Shown: positions 51,510 through 60,284 of the stretch, piece after piece | How positions within the stretch are numbered: position 1 is the first letter of the stretch | How the letters are laid out: every line of letters begins with the position of its first letter | Source of the DNA: DAOTWP01 sp034435675 | GTDB lineage: Bacteria; Chloroflexota; Anaerolineae; Aggregatilineales; Phototrophicaceae | Assembly (NCBI GenBank): GCA_034435675.1 | Contig: DAOTWP010000132.1 | Location: 12,320 to 76,319, forward strand | DNA length: 64,000 nt | Reading direction: 5' to 3' | Translations under genes and position numbers: made by a program | Notes under the pieces: model-generated | The model's input: only the letters and a program-made list of their open reading frames with translations | Told to the model about the DNA's origin: nothing | Databases searched by the model: none

Positions 51510-52193
51510 TTAAAATCCCTCTACTGGAATACTCACGGTGGTTGGACCACCTTTGCTCAAGATTTCCGCCCGAATCGCCGCCAGAATACTGTCGTCGTCC
51601 TGATTCTCATTCAGGTGAAAGACACCTTCGCCATCGTCACGATAGGGCGATGCAACAACCATGCCATGTTCGCAAAGGATACGCAGCTGCGCACCATGTC
51701 CGGTTTCCTTACGTTCGGTTTCCCAGAAGCGCAGCGGACGCAGTCCTTTATTGCGCAGCGCATGATAAATGCGATCCACAAAATAGTCTGCCCGGCTGTA
51801 CAAATCGCTGATTTCCTGCGCGCGCACAAAACGATCCCAGGTGGTATGAATAAAAGAAATCGTGCGCCGCGTGGAATTCAGCACCGGGGGAACTTTGGGC
51901 TGAAGCTCCCCAAGCTGCACTTTGTAGTACACCTCATTGGCACGGGGGTGCTGCGTTTCGGCAGGCAGCAAATCACGGCGATAGATCAGTTCCAGCCCCT
52001 TGCGCTCCGCAAAATAGTGGATGCCGCCGTTCAGTTCTTTGAAGGCACGACTGAGAAAGAATGCCAGATATTCCGCATAGACACCGTGCGGGAGTTGCTG
52101 CTGCGGAATGCGATACCACTGTTGATCCCGCAGAATCTCTAAATCTGCGACACGGTTGAGCACACCTACCAGAACACGATCTTCGGGGAACAT
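51510..52193 (-). CDS. Unknown protein coupled to ssnA
   Basis: 227 residues from ATG 52193; the frame extends 23 codons further. I do not recognise it. The N-terminus reads EDRVLVGVLNRVADLEIL with WYRIPQQ after it, and a later YAEYLAFFLSRAF / IHYFAERKG block suggests a beta-alpha fold. A Thr/Ser/aromatic segment (TISFIHTTWDRFVRAQEI) and a Cys-His site (ILCEHG) are candidate functional positions. There are no membrane segments. Its stop is 2 nt before ssnA and its start is 75 nt from the PLP enzyme, so a pathway role beside SsnA is likely. Confidence 0.65.
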   Translation of the reverse strand: MFPEDRVLVGVLNRVADLEILRDQQWYRIPQQQLPHGVYAEYLAFFLSRAFKELNGGIHYFAERKGLELIYRRDLLPAETQHPRANEVYYKVQLGELQPKVPPVLNSTRRTISFIHTTWDRFVRAQEISDLYSRADYFVDRIYHALRNKGLRPLRFWETERKETGHGAQLRILCEHGMVVASPYRDDGEGVFHLNENQDDDSILAAIRAEILSKGGPTTVSIPVEGF

Positions 52194-52267
52194 CGTCGTT
52201 TTGCCCACACCCCTCATGCCGCGGTAGGGGCATGGCAGCCCATGCCCGCCAACCTGCCGCACATTCC

Positions 52268-53662
52268 TTATGTCGTGAATGTCTCAGTCGAACGCACCTG
52301 CATCAAACGCGCATCAATTTCCGCTACCCGTGTCTGATGCTGCTGCCACCATGCCGGGTTGCGCTGGGCATCCAGTTCTTCAACCGTTTTGCCCTGCTGC
52401 TCTACCCACGTATAATACTTCAGATTGTGCCAGCGCAAGCGATTCTCCGGGGTACCGGGCAGAATCCAGTCGGTGCGCATGCCATGAAACACGGTTTCTA
52501 CGCGCACTGCGGCGGCGACATCATCCAGCACGCCGTAGCATTCGCGCATGCTGTCCATTACCGAGTGATAGCGATCCAGCGCGTCTGTTGCCACCGTGAA
52601 GATCACATCATCCTTGCCAAAGCCATAATACCTGGCAGTCTTGATGCTGCCCAGAATATTGCAGATGCTGCTGATACCAAACAACGGGCTGAGCTTTTCC
52701 ACCAGCGCTTCGTCCACGCCATACCGCTGAACCAGCGCCTCGCGCCCGGCGGCGTCGGCAAAGACCTGCAAGCCCAGCTTACATTCCAGATCATCAATGC
52801 ACATCAGTGCATCCATGTTCATCACATTATGAATCCAGGTCACGTGTTTATCGCCGATACCCTGAATATCGTGTGAGCCGTAGCCATTGTTGAACAGTGT
52901 CGGACATTGAATGGGTTCCAGACCGACAATCTTCAAATCGGGATAAAGTTGCTTCAGCCGGTCCCCGGCGGCAATCGTCCCACCGCTGCCCATCGCGGAC
53001 ACAAACGCTGCCACCCTGCCCGTGCCGATCCCACGCCCGGCAAGCTCCTGCGCCAGTTCTGCGCAGGTGTTGCCCGTCACATGATAATGGAAGCGGTAAT
53101 TGCCCATTACCTCGAACTGATTCAGAATGCGAATGTTCGGGTCGCTGGCACGCAACCGGTGTGTCTCGTCATAGATTTCCTTGACATTGCTCTCGCTGCC
53201 ATAGGTCTTGATGATGTCCGCACCGTAACTATGAATACGCTCGTAGCGTTCGCGGCTCATATTCTCCGGCAGCACCACAAGGCTCTGGCAGCCCATACGC
53301 CCGCCAACCCATGCGCCGCCGATGCCATAATTGCCGGTTGAGGGCCAGACGAGGCGATTCACACGGGGATCAACTTCACCAAACAGAGTCTTTTCCAGCA
53401 GCACAGAATACGCCGCGCCCACCTTGTGACTGCCGGACGGGAATTCATTGCCGTAGATCACCACAATGGGCGCCTCAATGCCGGTGAGGGCGCGCGGCAG
53501 CACCACATGATGCACCTGATTTTCTGCATCACGCCACGTAATGTTGAATAGGTTGATCGGGTCGAGTGGGTCTGCGGTGCGCGCCGCCAGCGCTTTCTGG
53601 CGAATTTGTGGCGCGATTTTGGCAGGGTGCAGCATCTCTTCAAAGGTAGGACCAGTAATCAT
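52268..53662 (-). CDS. Fold-type II PLP-dependent enzyme of unknown specificity
   Basis: 464 residues. The PLP Lys is K80 in PSGSHKVGAAYSV, the phosphate loop SAMGSGGTIAAGD is in the second half, and STGNYGIGGAW matches the substrate-recognition loop of the cysteine synthase/threonine synthase clan. It is longer than cysteine synthase (about 310). In other selenium-hydroxylase loci a diaminopropionate ammonia-lyase (YgeX) occupies a similar place, but this sequence does not resemble E. coli YgeX beyond the fold. Its reaction is unknown. Confidence 0.8.
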   Translation of the reverse strand: MITGPTFEEMLHPAKIAPQIRQKALAARTADPLDPINLFNITWRDAENQVHHVVLPRALTGIEAPIVVIYGNEFPSGSHKVGAAYSVLLEKTLFGEVDPRVNRLVWPSTGNYGIGGAWVGGRMGCQSLVVLPENMSRERYERIHSYGADIIKTYGSESNVKEIYDETHRLRASDPNIRILNQFEVMGNYRFHYHVTGNTCAELAQELAGRGIGTGRVAAFVSAMGSGGTIAAGDRLKQLYPDLKIVGLEPIQCPTLFNNGYGSHDIQGIGDKHVTWIHNVMNMDALMCIDDLECKLGLQVFADAAGREALVQRYGVDEALVEKLSPLFGISSICNILGSIKTARYYGFGKDDVIFTVATDALDRYHSVMDSMRECYGVLDDVAAAVRVETVFHGMRTDWILPGTPENRLRWHNLKYYTWVEQQGKTVEELDAQRNPAWWQQHQTRVAEIDARLMQVRSTETFTT

Positions 53663-53683
53663 GTGGTTATCCTGATGATGTGA

Positions 53684-53914
53684 TCAATTCGCGTCGTCAA
53701 TGCTCAAACGTTGTTCCCAGACGCGCATTTCGCTCAGCAGTTCGTCACGCTGCTGCTGAAGCGCACGATAGCGGCGGAGTTCTTCTTCCGACATCTTGTC
53801 TGTGCCGCCGCGATGCACGGCAAAGAGCGCGTCAATTTGCTGTTCAAGCGCCTCGTAGCGCAGCACCAGATCACGATACGCCTGTACATCCTGTAAATCG
53901 CTGTCGCTGTTCAT
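53684..53914 (-). CDS. Small coiled-coil protein
   Basis: 76 residues from ATG 53914 (AAGG 7 nt upstream; the frame extends 6 codons further). It is highly charged with heptad-like Leu spacing (YRDLVLRYEALEQQIDALF, and YRALQQQRDELLSEMRVWEQ), so it probably forms a coiled coil. No family is recognised. It lies 21 nt from the PLP enzyme gene and 63 nt from the GT2 gene. Confidence 0.6.
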   Translation of the reverse strand: MNSDSDLQDVQAYRDLVLRYEALEQQIDALFAVHRGGTDKMSEEELRRYRALQQQRDELLSEMRVWEQRLSIDDAN

Positions 53915-53977
53915 CCCGCTGCCTTCATCCACCCGATCATTTTAAGACTCGCCCCACCCCCCACGCTGCCTTACAAC

Positions 53978-55087
53978 TCAGGCATTTTCCTGAACCGCAG
54001 CGCCGATCGCTTCGCTGGCTGCTTCGTCCCGAATCCCTTCCGCAGTCGCCAAACCTTCTGCCTGCTGCACTGATTCAAACCCCGTTGTCGCGGCGACGAT
54101 GTACTCCGGCTTAGGGCTGTGCGACGCAGGGGGCGCACCGCTCTCCGCGTTGAAGCCGCTGGTGCGTGCCACAATATACAGTGGGCGATCACGGGCTTCA
54201 TCGTAAATGCGCGCGACATACTGCCCGATGACGAACAGGAAAAAAAGCTGGAAGGAACTGATCAGCAGCAGCAGCACTATCGTGGTCGCCTGACCACCAA
54301 AGTAGTGTTCGCCCTGCGTAATGCGCAGGATACTGATCACCGGAATCGCCAGCAGCCCCAGGATGCCCAGAATGACGCTGAAATAGATCATCACCCGCAG
54401 CGGAAAAAACGAAAAACCGGTGATGGCGTCCAGCGCAAAGCGCAGCATCTTGCGAAATGGGTACTTGGTTTCCCCAGACAACCGCTCACGCCGCACATAA
54501 TTGACGCCTGTCTGTTTGAAACCGACCCAACTGGTCATCCCGCGAATGAAGCGGCTGTGTTCGCGCATGTTGCGCAGCACAGCAGCGACTTTTTCATCCA
54601 TCAGCCGGAAATCGCCGGTATCCAGCGGGATGTCAATATCGGTGATGCGATACAGTGTCCGATAGAAGATGCCCGCCGTGAGCAGCTTGAACCAGCTTTC
54701 GCCCTCGCGTTTTTCGCGCACGGCGTAAACAACCTCGTAACCGGCTTTCCAGCGCTCGATCATCTCCAGAATGACTTCCGGCGGATCCTGCAAATCGGCA
54801 TCAATCAAGACTACCGCATGCCCGCTGGCGTAATCAACTCCTGCCGTGACGGCGATCTGGTGTCCGAAGTTACGCGCAAAATGTACCGTTCTGACTCGTG
54901 TATCTCGGGCAGCAAGGTCTTCCATCAACTGCGGCGATTTGTCACGACTGCCGTCATTGACCAGAATCAGTTCCCATGACTCCCCGGTGGTATCCATGAC
55001 CTCACAAATGCGGCTGTACAGCGTGGGGATATTGCCTTCTTCGTTGTAGATTGGTGCAACAATCGAATATTGTGGTTTTGTGCTCAT
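53978..55087 (-). CDS. GT2 polyprenyl-phosphate glycosyltransferase
   Basis: 369 residues, a GtrB/DPM1-like enzyme that transfers a sugar from a nucleotide to polyprenyl phosphate. The catalytic half contains PIYNEEGNI (binding NDP), LIDADLQDPPEV (metal motif) and a Q/RxxRW-like segment. Two membrane helices near residues 240-290 follow, then a tail of about 60 residues, longer than usual, with no clear function. Its start overlaps the thrC stop by 4 nt. The GT-C protein at 42431 could use its product. Confidence 0.87.
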   Translation of the reverse strand: MSTKPQYSIVAPIYNEEGNIPTLYSRICEVMDTTGESWELILVNDGSRDKSPQLMEDLAARDTRVRTVHFARNFGHQIAVTAGVDYASGHAVVLIDADLQDPPEVILEMIERWKAGYEVVYAVREKREGESWFKLLTAGIFYRTLYRITDIDIPLDTGDFRLMDEKVAAVLRNMREHSRFIRGMTSWVGFKQTGVNYVRRERLSGETKYPFRKMLRFALDAITGFSFFPLRVMIYFSVILGILGLLAIPVISILRITQGEHYFGGQATTIVLLLLISSFQLFFLFVIGQYVARIYDEARDRPLYIVARTSGFNAESGAPPASHSPKPEYIVAATTGFESVQQAEGLATAEGIRDEAASEAIGAAVQENA

Positions 55088-56337
55088 GTCAACCTGTGCG
55101 CCCGCAGTGCCTCTCGTACAGCATCTAGTGTTGGTTTAACGCGGATTCCGCCTGAAACGGCTGCCTGGGCGCGCCGGGCATCCTTAAGACCATTGCCCGT
55201 TACCAACACCATTACGCTTTCGTCTGGTTGGATTAGTTTCAATTGTACAGCACGCTGTACACCTGCGAAAGCGGCAGCGGCGGCAGGTTCGGCAAACACG
55301 CCGGTCAGGCGCGCCAACTGCGGGATGGCATTGAGAATGTCGGCATCAGTCACCGCGAGATATGCGCCCGCCGTGGCACGTACAGCCCGCAGCGCTTTCG
55401 CACGGTCACGCGGCAGTCCGGCGACGATGCTGTCGGCAATGCTGTCTGCCGCCACAGGCTGCATCTCGGTGGCATTGAGTCCCTGTTCCCACGCCGTCAC
55501 CAGCGGCGAACTTCCTGCTGCTTGTACACCAATCAGGCGTGGAATCCGTTCTATCCAGCCGAGGGCATGCAGATCATAGAAGCCCTTGTAAACCCCGGCG
55601 ATGATATTGCCATCCCCTACACTGACGACAACCACATCTGGCACGTTCCAGTCAAGCTGTTCTGCGATCTCATAGGCAGCGGTCTTTTTACCCTCTGCCG
55701 TATACGGATTCATGCCGGTGTTGCGGCAGTACCAACCGGTTTCGATACAGGTCTGGGTACATAGGTCAAAAGCGACATCATACGTATCTTCAACCAACAG
55801 CACATGCGCGCCATAGATGAGCAGTTGGGCGATTTTCGCTTCTGGCGCAGTGTGCGGCACAAAAATCACCGGTGAAAGCCCCACCGATGCGCCGATGCCC
55901 GCCAGCGCCGCCGCTGCATTGCCTGTACTGGCAGTGCTCACTGTGCGAATCCCCTGCGCCTGGGCGCGGGCAATAACCATTGCACTGGCGCGATCTTTGA
56001 GCGAACCCGTTGGATTCGCGCCGTCATCCTTCACCCACGCGGCACGCACCCCAAGCTGCTGTGCCATGCGCGGCGCGGCATACAGCGGCGTTCCGCCCAC
56101 ACGCAGGGGCGGGACAGGCGCATCGGCAGGCAGGGGCAGCAGCGCGCGATAGCGCCACATCCACAACTGCGGGTCGCGCGCCAGGGCGTCGCGGTCCAGG
56201 CTGTGCCGCAGTGTATCGTAATCGTAAAGCACTTCCAACGTGCCGACCTCGCCGCACAGCGGACAGGTATACTGCACTGCGTCAGGACTGTAAGTGCGTC
56301 CGCATACCGGACAGCGCAAGTGAAGCATGTCTGCCAT
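55084..56337 (-). CDS. thrC: Threonine synthase
   Basis: 417 residues. It converts O-phosphohomoserine to threonine with PLP. The N-terminus carries a zinc-ribbon-like CxxC pair (C9/C12 and C25/C28), common in many threonine synthases. The PLP Lys is K114 in PTGSLKDRA, and STASTGNAAAALAG and SVGDGNIIAG are phosphate/substrate loops. Its stop overlaps the GT2 start and its start is 5 nt from the TMEM175 gene. A role in the hydroxylase pathway is not expected. Confidence 0.88.
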   Translation of the reverse strand: MADMLHLRCPVCGRTYSPDAVQYTCPLCGEVGTLEVLYDYDTLRHSLDRDALARDPQLWMWRYRALLPLPADAPVPPLRVGGTPLYAAPRMAQQLGVRAAWVKDDGANPTGSLKDRASAMVIARAQAQGIRTVSTASTGNAAAALAGIGASVGLSPVIFVPHTAPEAKIAQLLIYGAHVLLVEDTYDVAFDLCTQTCIETGWYCRNTGMNPYTAEGKKTAAYEIAEQLDWNVPDVVVVSVGDGNIIAGVYKGFYDLHALGWIERIPRLIGVQAAGSSPLVTAWEQGLNATEMQPVAADSIADSIVAGLPRDRAKALRAVRATAGAYLAVTDADILNAIPQLARLTGVFAEPAAAAAFAGVQRAVQLKLIQPDESVMVLVTGNGLKDARRAQAAVSGGIRVKPTLDAVREALRAHRLT

Positions 56338-56342
56338 CTTCG

Positions 56343-56990
56343 TTATTCCTCTGCCCCGGCGTTGCGGCTGCGTGTGGGCAGCGCAAAGAACACCGCAAGC
56401 ATCAAGTTGACCAGCAAGGCAGGGACGGGCAGCACAAGTGCCAGTCCAAAACTAAACCAGTACAGCGCCAGCCCCTGATTATAGGCGCGCGAAATCGCCC
56501 GCACCGTTGCGTCGTCCACATGTGGGTCAAGCAAACGCCGCCTGCCGCTGGCATAACGCCAGAGCAGATTGTAGACCACCGCTGTCAGCGCAAAAGTGCC
56601 GTTGTAAAAGAGGACGGCGGTCTGCTGCTCTGCCGGATGGGTGATATATTCGCCCAGCACGCCTGTAGGAAAGTTGACGAAGGTAATCATCATGAGCAGC
56701 AGGACATTGAGCACCAGCAGTACATGATCGGTGTGGTTAATCACCTTAAACAGGTTGTGATGATTAATCCACATCACGCCAATGGTCAGGAAACTGAGCA
56801 GGTAGGCAAAATAGGAAGGCCACAGGTCAACCAGTGCAGCCCGCAGCGTTGTGCCAGCGGGCAGGTCGCGCGGGATAGCGATGCCAAAGACGAGCAGCGT
56901 GATGGCAATGGCAATCACACCGTCGCTGAATGCTTCCAGCCGGGCAGTGCGATTCTCAACAGTGTTGTGATCAGAGGTGTTCGGCAGCAT
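56343..56990 (-). CDS. TMEM175-family K+ channel
   Basis: 215 residues with about six membrane helices. The first helix has the hallmark RLEAFSDGVIAIAITLLV (residues 17-34), where the FSDG motif is strongly conserved in bacterial TMEM175 (DUF1211) proteins that form K+-selective pores without the GYG filter. A second conserved segment is IGVMWINHHNLF. The gene is directly upstream of thrC (5 nt); the cause of this pairing is not known. Confidence 0.88.
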   Translation of the reverse strand: MLPNTSDHNTVENRTARLEAFSDGVIAIAITLLVFGIAIPRDLPAGTTLRAALVDLWPSYFAYLLSFLTIGVMWINHHNLFKVINHTDHVLLVLNVLLLMMITFVNFPTGVLGEYITHPAEQQTAVLFYNGTFALTAVVYNLLWRYASGRRRLLDPHVDDATVRAISRAYNQGLALYWFSFGLALVLPVPALLVNLMLAVFFALPTRSRNAGAEE

Positions 56991-57133
56991 CCGTCAATCC
57001 AGTGGCTCAAGCGTATCGAAGTATGCCCGCATCCGGACCGCGTCGAGTCGGCACGCTTCACTAAGGATGCAGCAGAAATGGCAGACGTAGTCTTGCGGGG
57101 CGTGGTTGCACATGCTGGGTTCGCCCTTTCGCG

Positions 57134-58081
57134 CTAACCGGGCACAATGCGCGTGCCGGTTTCGCCACGCAGCGCCCGCGCCAGATTTGGCGGGTCAGTG
57201 ATGATTGCCTGCGGACCGCCCATATGAACGAAATCAATCGCAGCTTCGACCTTGGGCAGCATGCTGCCTTTGCCAAAATGCCCTTCTGCCATGTACTGCT
57301 GCGCTTCTGCCAGCGTCATCTGGTCGAGTTCGTGCTGCTGCGGGGTGTTGAAGCGCAGCGCCACTTTTTCAACGCCAGTGGAGATCACAAACAAATCGGC
57401 GCGAAGCTGCTGTGCCAGCAGGCTGCTGGCGCGGTCTTTGTCAATCACCGCGTACACCCCGCGCAGGCTGCCGTGTTCATTGCGAATCACGGGGATGCCG
57501 CCGCCGCCGCAGGCAATGACGATGAAGTTCTGTTGATAGAGCGCTTTGATGGCGTTGACTTCCTGAATTGCCAGCGGTTTAGGCGAAGCCACCACGCGCC
57601 GCCAACCACGCCCGGCATCTTCCATCACCTGCCAGCCATCCGCCTCGTAGCGCCGCGCTTCTGCTTCGGTCATAAAGCCGCCAATCGGCTTGGACGGATT
57701 CTCAAACGCCGGATCCTCAGCGTCCACACGCACCTGCGTGATGACCGTCAGAATCGTGCGGTTAATCCCCAACCGGCGCAGCGCATTATCCAGCGCCTGC
57801 TGAAGCATGTAACCGATGCTGCCCTGCGTATCGGCAACAATCAAATCCAGCGGCACCTCGTGGATGCCCTCTTTAGCGGCAAGCTCCGAACGCCGCAGAA
57901 TGTAACCGACCTGCGGACCATTGCCATGCGTAACCACGACAGACCAGCCATCAACGATCATCTGCGCGATGTGGTTGCAGGTTTCACGCACAGCATCCCA
58001 CTGATGAGCTACTTCCGGTTTTTTGGGGTCTTGAATCAGCGAATTGCCGCCGACTGCGACAACAGCGAGTTTTTCAGGCAT
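57134..58081 (-). CDS. arcC: Carbamate kinase
   Basis: 315 residues of the amino acid kinase fold. It makes ATP from carbamoyl phosphate. Motifs: AVGGNSLI near the N-terminus, THGNGPQVGYILRRSE, and the ACGGGGIPVI loop with VYAVIDKDRASSLLA. In selenium-hydroxylase loci (E. coli yqeA) a carbamate kinase accompanies YgeW. The neighbouring 58444-59424 gene is the carbamoyltransferase; together they would recover ATP from a carbamoyl compound. An extended -10 promoter stands 66 nt upstream. Confidence 0.93.
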   Translation of the reverse strand: MPEKLAVVAVGGNSLIQDPKKPEVAHQWDAVRETCNHIAQMIVDGWSVVVTHGNGPQVGYILRRSELAAKEGIHEVPLDLIVADTQGSIGYMLQQALDNALRRLGINRTILTVITQVRVDAEDPAFENPSKPIGGFMTEAEARRYEADGWQVMEDAGRGWRRVVASPKPLAIQEVNAIKALYQQNFIVIACGGGGIPVIRNEHGSLRGVYAVIDKDRASSLLAQQLRADLFVISTGVEKVALRFNTPQQHELDQMTLAEAQQYMAEGHFGKGSMLPKVEAAIDFVHMGGPQAIITDPPNLARALRGETGTRIVPG

Positions 58082-58146
58082 AAAAGGCTCTCTTAAGTGA
58101 TCAGGCGCGATGAGGGATCGCGTCGAGGGTATCAGCTACTTGGGTA

Positions 58147-58152
58147 ATTATA
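58147..58152 (-). promoter_or_regulatory. Extended -10 promoter for arcC
   Basis: The minus-strand sequence TGCTATAAT (TGn plus a perfect TATAAT) lies 66 nt upstream of the arcC ATG; the same box precedes the SDR at 24851. No good -35 is visible. It is in the 362-nt gap 58082-58443, which otherwise holds only the inverted repeat at 58297-58320. Confidence 0.45.
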
Positions 58153-58296
58153 GCATAGGGACTGTAAACTATGCCCCCTAGCGGCTTTGCACGCGAACAT
58201 TAGGGGCATTAACGCTTAATCGCATGGATTTCGCCCGTGTGTCGCATCCGGACAAGATTATGTTCGTGCATCAGCCCAGAACTAAATGACGCTGGC

Positions 58297-58320
58297 TTGC
58301 GAACCGGGGGACGTTCGCAA
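58297..58320. repeat. Inverted repeat between ygeW-like gene and arcC
   Basis: TTGCGAAC (58297-58304) and GTTCGCAA (58313-58320) are perfect arms with an 8-nt G-rich spacer. No U-run follows on the minus strand, so an operator is as likely as a terminator of the carbamoyltransferase gene. Confidence 0.45.
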
Positions 58321-58443
58321 AACGCAATAACTTCTGCCATTGGCAGATCAACGTTCAGATTCAAAGTCATTGGCTAACCCCAAAGCTCCAGCGCCCAGCC
58401 CGACCGGCAAGCTGAGCGCTGACTGGTTGCTGTTTAGCGCGGC

Positions 58444-59424
58444 TCAGCGCATAGTGAGCGCCATCGCCGCTTTCTGCACATGCAGGCGGTTTTCCGCCTC
58501 GTCGTAAACCACACTCTGCGGACCATCCAGCACGCCGTCCGTCACTTCGATATTACGGTCAGCGGGCAGACAGTGCATATAGATAGCGTCTTCGTTTGCC
58601 AGTGCCATGCGGCGTTCGTCAGTAATCCAGTTAGTGTACTTCTTGCCGATTTTCGCCGACTCTTCCTTGTCCTCGGTGGTCATCCAGCAGCCCCAGCTCT
58701 TGGGATAGACAATGTCCGCCCCCTTAAAGCCCGCGTCGAAATCGTCCAGCATCTCAAACGATCCCCGGCTCAGTCTGGCATTCTCTTTCGCCTGTTCGAC
58801 AATTTCGGGCATCAGACCAAATTCCGGCGGCGCGGTCAGGCGCACGTTCATACCGTAGCGCGTCATCAGCAGAATCAGGCTCTGCGGCACGCTCAGCGGC
58901 TTCTGGTAGCTGCTGGCATAGGCATAGCTGACGTTGATCGTCTTGCCGCGCAGGTCACGCCCAAATTTCTCCATGATCGTCATCATGTCCGCTGCGATCT
59001 GGAACGGGTGATAAACATCGCACTGCATGTTCAGCACAGGCACGCGGCTGGCGGCTGCCACTTCACGGATGTACTGGTTGCCAAAGTTCCAATCGCACTG
59101 GCGAATGGCGATGCCATCGGTATAGCGCCCAATAATCTGTCCGATTTCCTTTGCCGTGTCGCCGTGGCTAATCTGCGTGGTTTCACTGTCAATGAACTGT
59201 GCGTGCCCACCAAGCTGTGCCATGCCCGCTTCAAAGCTGACACGGGTGCGCGTGCTGGTGAAGAAAAACAGCATCGCCAGCACCTTGTCGCGCAGCAGGG
59301 CATGGGGTTCGCCCAGCGCGCGTTTGCGCTTCAAATCCCACGCCACATCCAGCAGCGTGTCCACTTCTTCGCGCGTCCATTCTTGCAGCGTAATCAAATC
59401 GCGTCCGCGGAGGTCGGTTTGCAT
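58444..59424 (-). CDS. Knotted carbamoyltransferase (YgeW-like)
   Basis: 326 residues. The carbamoyl-phosphate site is STRTR (57-61) and the CDVYHP (135-140) segment supplies the His-Pro pair. The proline-rich KPLSVPQS (175-182) after a SYAYASSY segment is typical of the knotted transcarbamylases (YgeW and acetylornithine types) rather than ordinary OTC; the substrate loop HCLPAD is at 284-289. It is shorter than E. coli YgeW (about 396). The true amino substrate of YgeW is unknown. It is likely paired with arcC and the other selenium-hydroxylase genes. Confidence 0.82.
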   Translation of the reverse strand: MQTDLRGRDLITLQEWTREEVDTLLDVAWDLKRKRALGEPHALLRDKVLAMLFFFTSTRTRVSFEAGMAQLGGHAQFIDSETTQISHGDTAKEIGQIIGRYTDGIAIRQCDWNFGNQYIREVAAASRVPVLNMQCDVYHPFQIAADMMTIMEKFGRDLRGKTINVSYAYASSYQKPLSVPQSLILLMTRYGMNVRLTAPPEFGLMPEIVEQAKENARLSRGSFEMLDDFDAGFKGADIVYPKSWGCWMTTEDKEESAKIGKKYTNWITDERRMALANEDAIYMHCLPADRNIEVTDGVLDGPQSVVYDEAENRLHVQKAAMALTMR

Positions 59425-59470
59425 GAGGTTTTGTCCTGAAGGTTGGTTGTAAAATTAAGCGTTGGTGAGG

Positions 59471-59476
59471 ATTATA
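59471..59476 (-). promoter_or_regulatory. Candidate -10 box for ygeW-like gene
   Basis: A perfect TATAAT on the minus strand lies 47 nt upstream of the ATG at 59424. No clear -35 is visible. Confidence 0.35.
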
Positions 59477-59579
59477 CAGCAAAGGCATGTGTGCGGGTCG
59501 AGTGGAAATTTCCAGCGCGGGTTTGCAGCCATGCCCGTCGTTGCTGACGCCAGCCGCCGAACAATCGCGAATGAGATCA

Positions 59580-59613
59580 AAAACGGCGAGTGAGGTTTTT
59601 AGCCTCACCCGCC
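59580..59613 (-). terminator. Intrinsic terminator after the MhqD-like gene
   Basis: An 11-bp stem with one A-C mismatch, GGCGAGTGAGG (59585-59595)/CCTCACCCGCC (59603-59613), and a 7-nt loop is followed on the minus strand by TTTTT within a few bases. It is 11 nt beyond the stop of the hydrolase gene and separates it from the ygeW-like gene. Confidence 0.7.
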
Positions 59614-59624
59614 GCTGTGATTAG

Positions 59625-60281
59625 TTACGCCCTTTCGACAAGCTGCTTCATCATGTCGCGGACGAACTCAACCTCGTCGTCATTGACGGTATGCCCCATG
59701 CCGGGATAAATGCGCGGCGTAACCTTGCCGCCCAGCTTGCGCATCACATCGGCGCTTTCACGCACACGCATCAGCGGGATGTGCGGGTCAATATCACTGC
59801 ACCCGATAAACACCGGCGTCTCGGCAAGCGAACCGCCGTAGGCACGCGGGGTGCCTTCCGGCCCAATCAGCCCACCACTGAGCACCACCACCCCGCCATA
59901 GCGCCGGGCATGGCGCGCTGCGAACTCCGCCACAAGACACGCCCCCTGCGAAAAGCCCATCAGGATCGTTTTTTCAGGGGGTATGCCATTTGCCTTGAGA
60001 TGCGCAAAGAGCGCCTTGATGATGTTCAGGGCAGACGACAAGCCCGGCTCGTTGCTCTCAAGCGGCGCGAGAAAGCTGTTGGGATACCATGTGTTGCCAT
60101 TGGCTGCGGGGGCGAAATAGACATACCCCGGATGGTCAATTTCTGGCACAAGCGACAGCATATGCTGAGGCATCGCGTTCCGTCCGTGAATCATTATCAC
60201 GGCAGCTTTAGCGCTCTCCAGCGGCTCGCCCTTTACAGCAATCGGCTGCCCCTGATGCGGTCCCAATGGAGTCGTAGTCAA
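59625..60281 (-). CDS. Alpha/beta hydrolase, phospholipase/carboxylesterase type (MhqD-like)
   Basis: 218 residues, no signal peptide. The nucleophile elbow is GFSQGA, the acid lies in GCSDIDPHIP and the His in GMGHTVND, in the same order as in carboxylesterase/phospholipase family members. It is 3 nt downstream of the ring-cleaving dioxygenase-like gene, as in the Bacillus mhqO-mhqD-type pairs of quinone detoxification. It may hydrolyse ring-cleavage products. Confidence 0.82.
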   Translation of the reverse strand: MTTTPLGPHQGQPIAVKGEPLESAKAAVIMIHGRNAMPQHMLSLVPEIDHPGYVYFAPAANGNTWYPNSFLAPLESNEPGLSSALNIIKALFAHLKANGIPPEKTILMGFSQGACLVAEFAARHARRYGGVVVLSGGLIGPEGTPRAYGGSLAETPVFIGCSDIDPHIPLMRVRESADVMRKLGGKVTPRIYPGMGHTVNDDEVEFVRDMMKQLVERA

Positions 60282-60284
60282 AGA

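Noticed and set aside
50122..51513. Plus-strand frame of about 460 codons opposite ssnA
   Set aside because: SsnA metal-binding motifs on the minus strand account for the conservation; the plus frame shows none.
52268..53662. Assignment as diaminopropionate ammonia-lyase (YgeX)
   Set aside because: The sequence around the PLP Lys and the length differ from E. coli YgeX; only the fold type agrees.
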